NCBI GenBank assembly: GCA_036186865.1
Contig: AP025049.1
Coordinates: 25,052,058-25,116,057 of the forward strand
Reading direction: 5' to 3'
DNA length: 64,000 nt
From: Eustoma russellianum
Taxonomy: Eukaryota > Streptophyta > Magnoliopsida > Gentianales > Gentianaceae
A program made the position numbers and the translations under genes. Positions 55,400-64,000 of this stretch are shown piece by piece (position 1 is the first letter of the stretch; each line of letters starts with the position of its first letter). Below the pieces are notes generated by a model. That model was not told the origin of the DNA. It did no database searches and saw nothing but the letters and a program-made list of their open reading frames with translations.

Positions 55400-57995
55400 C
55401 TTTATTTGGTTATTTCAAGCCTTAGTACTCGAAACAACTCACCTGCCGTATTTCACTAAGAAAAATACAAGCATCGATACAATTCAATTACACGTTAGCA
55501 AAGTGACGCAGATCGATGTTAGCGGAAGTAATAAAATAAAATCTTCGAAATTAGTCATTATCATTAATATAAATGTATAGGCAAATCTAATTCAATACAG
55601 ATGCGAAATGCAGATAATAAATACTAAGTATCCAAAATATATGAACCTCGAATATCAAAAACATATATCTCAACTAAGCCTGCAAAGAGTCTCATCAAAA
55701 TATCCTCGAACCTCAGAATCCTCCTCGGTCTCATCCTTTATGTATGCTAAATCTTACCCCTGAGCCTTTGCAAAACAACAACAGAGTATCGTATGAGCGA
55801 CATACATTGTCTAGTAAGTAGCCTCACTGTATTACCATGAGACCATACACGTGAAAACAAGTGTTATAGAATAAATATCGATATACATAAATCAGCATGT
55901 TTCCATTCACAAATAAAATTACGATTATACCCTTGTACAATCAAACAACAAAGTCAACGATCCAATCTCCAAATCAACTAATCGATAACAAATAAGGTGT
56001 TAATACAATCAAAATCGATGATGTAGTTTCTAAATCTATACGATGCTAATCAAATCAATTTTCGATAATCAAATTCGATTTCCAAAGTATCAATTTTTGA
56101 TGTGATGCGATGTTCGGTACAAAATGATTCGATATTTCTATATGATGCGATTGGATAATTCGATACAATTTTTCATAACGATTCCAAATACGATTTTGAT
56201 GCAATGGCCATGACACTTTTCTTACAAGTGACTTATATCGCAAGACTTATGAATTGCTCTCCCAATGGTCGATGTGTCTAGGCGGCCTATAGATATAGTC
56301 ATATGTGACTAATGTGCCTGGACAGCCCAATTGGTGATCATATGAGTCCGAGCGGCTTATCGATGTAGTCATATGTGCTCGGACTGGCCGTTTGTTTGGA
56401 ACTAATCCAGCTTAATGATATATTTTCCTTGTAAGGGTGATTTTCAAAATATGCGATGTGCGATTTCAAAACAATTTTCAAATATCGATACGATTTTCCA
56501 AATGCGATTTCAAATGTCGACGTTTTTCAAATATTTTCCAAACAATAAATTCCAATCAATTCAATCACATCCAATTACAAATACACAAATATCCATATAC
56601 AATCACATGTTAAATACTGATATTTTGATGTCCTATTGACTACAACTTACATGTACATATACACATATATAAGCCCACGTCCATAGATGTGCATATACAC
56701 GTGTATATATACAGGTACCTCCCTCGATCCACTTCCCCCCAACCCACTACCCAACTCACCTCACCTCACACCCCAACACCCTCAGCCCTTATTGTCCAAC
56801 CCCACCAATACCTACCGCCAGCCCCACTCTCTTGGCACAACCTCCTCCCCACTCTCCAAAACCCTAACTCCAACCCTCCAAAACACACACCACCTGCATT
56901 TTCTCACATATAACACCTCAGGAAGCAAGGATAGTTTATGCCTAACACATTGCCTTGAAAATCATTGTCACACATTACATGCCGCCGCTGCTGGTTGGCT
57001 CCCACCACTAGAAGTCTCCTTTTTCAATTTTCAACATATTCTTATCATCAAACTATGCAAAATCTCCTCTTACACCACTATCAAATTCATCCAAAATCGA
57101 TGCCAATATGCCAATTTGATCCCACATAAAACCATACATAGTCCTTATATTCAATTCATATATTAATCCTATGCCAACCTCTCACTTGCCCAAAATTTCC
57201 ATTCCCAGTTTCAAATATTGATTTTGGCCGTTGTGTATGCCACAATTACAAATCATAATCTTGTATACATATATACATATATACTTGACATATATCATAT
57301 ATTACCATACACATGTAAAAATCACAACCCAAGTATACTTTGCAAGGATCGGCCAGCTTCACACATAATACCACATTTATATTTTCCCAACATATACTTT
57401 TATGCATTCGGTCCACATATAGATACATACATATATATACTCAGCCACATACCACCATGTAAGGGTGGTGGCCGATTTTCTCCTTGTGTGTAAAAGGTAG
57501 GATTTAGTCGTATGAGTATGTATATATATAAGTATAGATATATAAATAAATATATATATATATCTACACACACATAAGAGATTAGGGTTTAATTGGACAA
57601 AACCCTCCTTTTTCTCTCCAAGAGGAGGCTGGCCAATGGATTTGAGAAGGAGAAGGGCTGCTGCAATCTTGTTTGTGCAGGGAGCGGCTGCAGGGGGTTG
57701 AGAATAAGGTAGAATTTTGGTTAGGCTTATATGTATAAGTATAAATAATTATAGATAAGAATTTGGTAATTTCCTACTATGCGTAGGATATTATTTAACA
57801 AATCTTAGATGGTTAGTTTTTATCCTCCGATTTTCTATTTCAATCCAAATACTACAAGATAGGTGTTAAGTTTATCCTTTACTTATTATTATTTTTCTTT
57901 CCTTCTGTTTGTTCTCCTTTTATTTTTCCTTATTGTCTTTCTATTTTCTTTTTCTTTTATCTTCCTTTACCCCTCAAAGGGCAGGGGATGTAACA
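55400..57995 (-). repeat. gypsy LTR b (about 2.6 kb)
   Basis: Shares sequence order with LTR a and c. The right edge reads ggatgtaaca at 57995; the left edge is eroded. A pyrimidine-rich tract at 57870-57975 (complement purine-rich) lies before the edge. (TA)n tracts lie near 57520-57560. Confidence 0.7.
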
Positions 57996-58874
57996 TTTCC
58001 ACAGTTGAAGTATGCCCCTCTCTTCCTCCAGCACTCTCCAGTGTGTCTCCGGCTGCAGTTGGGGCAAATAGGGGTCACTGTCAACATATTACACATGGAC
58101 TCTTAAAGCCGCTACTAAGTTCATGGCTGATTTACCGGACCCCTCCTGAAACCTTGACCCATCACCCGGGTCTACAATTGATTGCCTCACGGGGTCGCTT
58201 GCATTTATTCTCTTCATCGCGACGTTGTACGTCGCTCTCCATCTAGTAATAAGCATCTAGCAACTCCCCAAAGTCCCTAGAATTTGCATTCACCATGCTG
58301 TTGCAAATGCGTGAGTATAGTCCCCTCTCAAAATATTACCATCTTGGAGTGCATGTCGCCCATGATAGATGAAACGAACCTCCCCAAGGTGTTACATTGG
58401 TCAGCGTACTCTGCGACCAACATATTAGTCCCCAACGGCAGCTGCTATGGGATGGCCCGATTAATTGCTTGCCCAATCTTAACCAATGCATCGACCAGCG
58501 CCTTACCATTGCCGTTTGGGTCTCTTCTTGGCGTCATTTTGCCGTAACATTACAATTTGCATAATTTTAATTTCACATTAAATGATTAAGGTCTTTATGG
58601 ATCGGATCTAAGGAAATATGCAAAAGTTCATAATCAAAGCTTACGTAAGGCAAATAATTCAAAATCGTAAGGTATACTCTAGGTATACGTGAACATATCC
58701 TTCATCTGTTGATCTCTTATATCTAAAATCGTTACTTATTTCTATTGTTAATGCTTAAGTATATAATCATCGCTTATGACTAAAATCAGTACTTATGTTT
58801 AAGATCATCTCTTAATTTCTAAAATCATGGCCTAAATCTCCGCTGTGGATCTAGAGCCATGCTTTGATACCACC
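57996..58874 (-). pseudogene. gypsy gag remnant and leader
   Basis: On the minus strand an ATG at 58537 opens MTPRRDPNGNGKALVDALVK, a typical gypsy gag start, followed by stops. Near 58000-58060 the same strand encodes a zinc-knuckle-like block, CPNCSRRHTGEC and FNCG, that runs straight into the LTR b edge. Protease, RT, RNase H and integrase are absent, so a deletion joins gag directly to the LTR. The primer site (complement of TGGTATCAAAGC, 58861-58872) lies two bases from LTR c. Confidence 0.7.
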
Positions 58875-60212
58875 TGTAGCAACCTGTCCCAAGCCCTAGT
58901 ATTCAAAACTACTCACCCATCGTATTTTGCTAAGGAAAATACGAGGCGTCGATATGAATCAATTACACGTCAGCAAAGTGACATAAATTGAAGTCAGCAG
59001 AAGTCATAAAATGAAATAGAAAACTCAACATACCCATTAATAATAAATATACGAGTCTAGGCAAAACTAAAACAATGCCATTGTCATAACGTAGATAAAA
59101 TGATAAATGCAAAATCTCCAAAAATACATGAAAATCGCTTCCGTAAAATTGTCTCAACTAATCATCAGAAAGTCTCCTTGGAAAGTCCTCTCTTATCAGA
59201 ATCCCCACTCCGAATCCTTATCTACGTACACTAAGATGTAATCCAGCTTATCTCCAAAATCACATAAAGTATAGCATGATCGATACTTTCCCAGCAAGTA
59301 GCCTCACTACATTTACTATGAGATTATACACGGGAAAACAAGTGTTATAAAATAAACAACAATATATAAAATAGCATGCTTCCTATTCGCAAATAAAATT
59401 ACTAAATTACCCCTAACATCCAAAAGTCAAAATCAACAAGTATAATATCAAAGTCAAACAGGCCACGTCCAATCAAAGGTTAGTCCAAGTCAAAAACAAT
59501 GATGCAGTTTTCCAAAATCGATGCAATGCCAAGTCAAAATCACATTTCCAAAGTTTCAAACTAAAGTTCGATTCCAAATCCGGTTCAAAGCCAATTAACC
59601 AAGTCCGAGTCCAACTCGGTACCAAATCCAAAGTCCAAATACAAATTTCAATGCAATCACTATAGCACTTTTCCTAGAAGTGACTTATATCACAAGACTT
59701 ACGAATTAATCCCCCAATAGTCAATACGCCCAGGCGCTCTATCGAAATAGCCAATATGCCTTGACGCCCTAATCGCGGTCAACATGTCCGAGCGTTCTAT
59801 ATCAAAATAGCCAATATGCTCAGATGCTCCGTTTGTTTGGAATCAATCTGGCCTAACGATATATATCATCTTGTAAGGGTGAATTTTGAAATACGTAATG
59901 CGATTTCCAAAACAATTTTGCATAGTCCAAATATTTTCAAGGTCAAAATATCAAATACACCAAATACAAATATGCCAAATAATCAAATAATTCCAACACA
60001 CCAAAATGACTTATCCCATCTGTGTATCTATATACGTATATATGCTCACACCCATACATATGCATATACACGCATATACTTACATGTATCTCCCTCAATC
60101 TACTTTCCCCCAACCCACTATCAAACTCCCCCAACCTCACCCACATCACCCTCGGCCCCCTACTGCCCGCCGCTACCATAGCCCGTCCCCACCCCGACTC
60201 CCTCAGCCATTG
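58875..60212 (-). repeat. gypsy LTR c, truncated
   Basis: Begins tgtagcaacctgtccc and matches LTR a and b through to the cccaacccactatcaaactc zone at about 60110-60210, then stops at the pararetrovirus fragment. About 1.2 kb of the LTR's U3 side is missing. Confidence 0.75.
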
Positions 60213-61120
60213 GTTTAATACAAGTAGGAATAAAGTCCTCACAAGAGAAGGGTTAAACACATCAATATTGGTATTGTTAAGAGATATTAGACATAATAGC
60301 TTAAAAACTCTCTTCTTAGCTTTGTACAGTCTAGTCTTTGCACGTGACCCATCTCTTTCGACCGATATCCAAAATTTTCCACATCTTTAAAAGATTTACA
60401 AATTCTAAAAAGCATAGTATTACAAATTAAAACACATGGTTGCGATATGTTACCAGGATCGATTCCCCTAAGACCAAATCCAATACATTCCTTGAAAAAA
60501 AGAGTAACTATGATAGTACATACAGACCTGTCTAGATCTAATGCTATCATATCTGAATCAATAAAATGGCATGAAGTTAATCTTCCAGATGAATGGATTC
60601 TAAAGGAGCTGTTAATCTAACAACACCTGAAAAAATAAACCAGTACAGAAATTTCAAAGGTAAACCAATTTAATGAAGGTTCAGTTAGGCTAAGATTTAC
60701 TAAGAGTTCTTTCTATAGAACAAGATATAATAATTCCATCAGTGATTAATACACCCTATGAAAAACATAGATTTTCGATCTCTGATATTCCATCTAGAAA
60801 AGCAAATTATTCCACTGAAATGCCCAGAGGAGTTTATTCTAGATCAGATTTTAGTACTCGGATAGTCTAACTCAATCTGCAATAAGAGAGAAAATCATGG
60901 CTAATGAATTAAATGTAATAGAAAAAGAATTTGTATTAGATAAAAAAGTTATTGCACGGTAATTTCTGTAGTAGAAGAACATAAGGACAAAGAGAATGGT
61001 TTTTCAAAAATTATTTAGAGGATAGAAAACAAATAGAAGATAAATATAATGAATTTATCAGTAGTTATAAACTACATATTTTCTTTTTTGTATATATATA
61101 TTCAAAAATAGTTTGATTGG
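60213..61120 (+). pseudogene. endogenous pararetrovirus (Caulimoviridae) fragment with movement-protein similarity
   Basis: The plus strand at about 60260-60600 carries, in shifting frames, a block resembling the 30K-type cell-to-cell movement protein of plant pararetroviruses: an NTSIL..LRD start (60264), a conserved segment ending GSIP near 60460, and WHEVNLPDEW near 60570. The following 450 bases continue as a charged region with a short frame (DIPSRKANYSTEMPRG near 60785). Stops and frameshifts occur throughout. No RT or RNase H of viral type is seen, so this is a partial relic. Florendovirus/petuvirus relationship is a guess. Confidence 0.55.
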
Positions 61121-61299
61121 AGGAGTTGACTGAATAAGAAGATGAAGGGGGATGGGGTGGACGTGGGGGTGGGGTAGGGGTTTACTTTTTTTATTTTTGA
61201 ATTATGTTTTCTAAAATTTTTAAAAAATAAATGAAAATTGCCTTTATGATGTCATCAAGGATGCCATGTGCCAATTTTCCTAATAAGTATGGTTGTTCA
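61121..61299. other. unassigned sequence, G-rich patch
   Basis: A G-rich patch (gatgaagggggatggggtgg, 61143-61185) followed by AT-rich DNA. No gene or element edge is seen. Confidence 0.4.
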
Positions 61300-61831
61300 G
61301 CGAATTAGATGAAAGTATGGATGCCACTTAAAACTTCGTGGAAAGGATTGGATACCAGGTGCAATTAACTCATCAATCAAATCTATAAAGTATGGTGATG
61401 ATAGATACCAATAAGGTAATGATAGACACAAATCAAATCAATAACAACAGATAATTTTGAAGGATCACATATTAATCAGATATTAGATATTCCTAATCTC
61501 TATCCAATCACAGTGATCGGCCAATTTGTGATTGATGTAGTCGGTCACGTTAGCTCTGGTAGGTCAGCTCCGCCACCGTAGTCAACCAAGATGGTCACTC
61601 CCGCCAGGTCAGTTCGGCTGCGGGAGGTCAGCTCAGCAGCTCAGTCTCATTAACACCCCCTCAAGTTGATGCGTGGAGATATGAAATGCCCAACTTTGAC
61701 AGAAAAAATCAAAAGTCTAGCGTGCCGAGATATTTGGTCATAATGTCGACAAGCTGATGAGATGTCGGGACGTGCAAGGTCCGAATAAAGCCTTTAAGAA
61801 CCACTTCCTGTAGGAAATGGGAGTCAACTTC
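61300..61831 (-). pseudogene. copia 3' end fragment: RNase H C terminus, polypurine tract and LTR
   Basis: On the minus strand 61700-61831 encodes a decayed RNase H end (EVDSHFLQEVVLKGFI, HQLVDIMTKYLGT). The polypurine tract complement caccccctcaagttg lies at 61654-61668. The LTR edge attaaca ends at 61655; the other edge is unclear (about 61300). The fragment is cut at 61831 by the next repeat. Confidence 0.7.
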
Positions 61832-62544
61832 TGTTGGAAGAAATTCGGAAATGGGTTGGTCCAAGGTTGGTGAACAACATACTTTAAGCTTAATTATGAT
61901 TACTGTCCATTAACTAAAAACGGAAACTAATTACTACTAAGTTATCTACGTAATGAGTAGATGATTTCAGGCTTTTAATCACTCAATTTTGATACCCGGT
62001 GAATGAGAAATTAATGCTCAAAGAAGAAGTAAAAATTGGTTGCAAATTGGAAAATTGGTGATGTGGCTTCATGAGAAGAAAACACGTCACCTTTTTGCAA
62101 ATAAACCACATTGGCCAATTGAAGGGGAAATGCCATCAAATATAGTGTTAGAAGAGGCACTTTAGATGTTCCCTAAGGGCAAGAGAATTTTTGACCGGAG
62201 GAAAGACGCAGATGGCTACACACATGCGAGAGCGCATGCCGCTACCGCCTGCCTATCTGGCCAGATGGCTTGCCCTCCTGATTTTTATCTTTTTGGACAA
62301 ATTTTCTTTTAAAATTTTTCCAGAAAATAATTTACCTAATCTTACGATTATGATTTAATCCTACGATCTAACGGCTCAGATTAAACTAAACAGTTCCAAT
62401 TGACTGATCCTAACAGTTGTGGGTTATTGGGTGATCATGGGGGTTACTGATCGATCGAAGGCGGTCATGGGATGTGCGGTGATCGTGGGGGTAACTGGCT
62501 GATCAGTGTGTTCGTGGGTTGCCGTAACCTCCAAGATTTCCCTC

Positions 62545-62550
62545 TATAAA
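62545..62550 (+). promoter_or_regulatory. TATA box in the LTR-like unit
   Basis: cctctataaatggaggcagtg, a plant-type TATA context about 25-30 bases upstream of a plausible start near 62575. Confidence 0.45.
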
Positions 62551-62712
62551 TGGAGGCAGTGCTCTGCTTTGTTGAGAAATATGTTTGGATAATTTTCAAA
62601 GTCATGATTTTAAGTGGTGAATACTTAGAAATGTCACATATGGTGTTATAAGTGATTAAAGGATGAAAAAGTGAAGAAAAATGACGTGGATCTCTCAAAG
62701 CAGAGACACATG

Positions 62713-62880
62713 GATCGATCGATGTACATCATCCCCTAACATGGATCGATCAAAGTTGGACTGAGAAGAACCAAAAATTTACTGTGACACGTCTATCTCT
62801 CACGTGGATCGATCGACGTACGTCAGCCCCTCACGTAGATCGATCGACGTACGTCAGCCCTTCACATGGATCGATCCACG
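62713..62880. repeat. GATCGATCGA palindrome array with 31-bp phase
   Basis: Cores start at 62713, 62744, 62807, 62838 and 62869: gaps of 31, 63, 31 and 31 bp. Flanks gacgtacgtcagccc(c/t)tcac are repeated. It resembles the array in the SIRE-like LTR at 3793-4075. Confidence 0.85.
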
Positions 62881-63529
62881 TCTCACAGAATGTTTAGGGT
62901 TTTTAGAAATATTTTTCTAAAAAGTGTTTAAATGATTGTTTTCATTTGTATATGATTTATACATACTCATTATGTGAATCTTATGTGATTTTGATGATTT
63001 TAAATGTATTGTGACTAACGTGCCTTGGAAGTTTCTACAACTTACCAAAAAGGGCAAAATTGGTATTTTGAGTTCTGTAGGAACATCACATGCTGAAAAT
63101 ATTTCAAGGATGTATTCTTGTACTATTTATCATGACAAAGGTGATATCATGAGTATTTATGACCATCTGGGTCATTTTTGGAGTTTTCATATACCAGGGG
63201 TATTTTGGTCATTTTACCTCCGAGGGTGTTTTTGGTATTTTCACTCAAGGAATCTCTTGAGCATATTATTATCTTCATTCTAGAGCTGATTTATTATTAA
63301 TTTCAAGATAATATGGTGATTATTTATCTTATTCTCTCACATAATGATATTGTTGACTATAGCTGAATATGTGACGATTTGAGATGTCACATTCTATTTT
63401 TTCTTGAAGACCATCTTATATATGTTATAAAAACATATGTATCATTATTATTCAAAGTTGTTGAAGGTGTCAAATGTGTGGAAATGTTTGTGACATATAA
63501 GAAGAAATATTGGGAATTTCGGTGTTACA

Positions 63530-64000
63530 CGTTGACATAATCTTGTCAACTATTATCTATTAATTTCTTCTTCAAAAATCTGAGTTTCTACACATATATG
63601 TATGTTTAAAAACGTGCATATACAGTTGGATATGAGGTGGTACTCATTTTATGATTTGGTGACAAGTGGACAAATCAAAAAAGAGCTAGTTGGCAAAAAT
63701 GCCAACTCGGAAATATTCAAATGTAGCCAAACAGCTACTTGGTTGTCTTGGCTATTTTTAGCAGATTTTTTGAGTCAAAATGAAGCTCTCACATGTCCTA
63801 TTGTTATTCTTGAAGTTGAATATATTTTGGTGGTATTATCCTTTCTTATTTTATTAAAGAAAATCAACATGTATTTTTGAAGAAAAGGGAAAGTAGCCAA
63901 CGGCTACATTATGTTCTTGGAGCTGAATTTTGGAGTTTGAAAATGTAAATGCCCACATGCCTATTCTTGTGCCAAAGAGATGAGAAGATAATGGAGTTGT
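63530..64000. other. unassigned sequence
   Basis: A 92-codon plus-strand frame at 63602-63880 has no recognised motif, and its hydrophobic end probably reflects AT-rich composition. Two agc(t/c)a-rich segments (tagccaaacagctac, tagccaacggctac) are loosely related. Nothing else is recognised. Confidence 0.4.

Larger units (their letters stand above)
61832..63529 (+). repeat. LTR-like unit, possible solo LTR
   Basis: Begins TGTTGGAAGAAATTCGG inside older copia debris and ends GAATTTCGGTGTTACA at 63529; edges are TG...CA and partly inverted (GAAATTCGG/GAATTTC). A TATA box (tctataaatggagg, 62545-62550) is followed by GATCGATCGA palindromes at 31-bp spacing (62713-62880). No primer site follows and no target duplication is clear, so boundaries and orientation are tentative. 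Confidence 0.4.

Noticed and set aside
61832..63529. A further LTR of the SIRE-like element seen at 2870-4206
   Set aside because: Only the GATCGATCGA motif and a generic TATA box are shared; edges and the motif's position relative to TATA differ.
63602..63880. 92-aa ORF as a host membrane protein
   Set aside because: No recognisable motif, AT-rich repeat context, no supporting neighbours.

Overview
The window is nuclear DNA of a flowering plant, most likely a dicot. It holds plant-type Ty1/copia and gypsy retrotransposons with tRNA-iMet primer sites, CACTA (En/Spm) and Mutator-like DNA transposons, a plant L1-type LINE and fragments of an endogenous pararetrovirus. It is a nest of transposable elements. 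There is no rRNA, tRNA, CRISPR array or bacterial-style operon, and no host gene can be named. One weak split host gene candidate survives at about 4.2-11.2 kb. Ten Ns at 39714-39723 mark an assembly gap.

Layout. 1-4206: minus-strand SIRE/Maximus-like copia (partial pol, gag, PBS, 1.34 kb LTR with phased palindromes). 4954-10559: minus-strand copia with one uninterrupted gag-pol frame, 495-bp LTRs differing at one base and a 5-bp target duplication; it sits in a putative intron. 11460-14815: copia debris. 14816-15065: pararetrovirus fragment. 15819-20657: young plus-strand copia (274-bp LTRs, one mismatch) broken by one base in a C run. 20940-21533: degraded SIRE-like LTR, into which CACTA-A inserted. 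CACTA-A (21534-30965, TSD TAC) holds TNP2 and TNPA-like genes on the minus strand and a small divergent gene. 30996-37756: copia integrase debris split by MULE-1 (31484-37241). CACTA-B (37760-42140, TSD TGC) is the same family in opposite orientation and lacks TNP2.

42172-60212: a chain of three 2.5-kb gypsy LTRs on the minus strand (a, b and truncated c) separated by short, deleted internal regions. LTR a was split by MULE-2 (42637-48098) and by a LINE (49986-54586). 60213-61120: larger pararetrovirus fragment with movement-protein similarity. 61300-61831: copia RNase H and LTR debris. 61832-63529: an LTR-like unit with another set of 31-bp-spaced GATCGATCGA motifs.

The genes fall into element-level modules: gag-protease-integrase-RT-RNase H for copia; TNP2 plus TNPA plus an undescribed small gene for CACTA; transposase plus a convergent GRF-zinc-finger ORF for both MULEs, an arrangement that recalls mudrA/mudrB. 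Most are pseudogenes. The two copia elements at 5-10 kb and 16-20 kb are the youngest. Splice, domain and lineage calls were made by eye.
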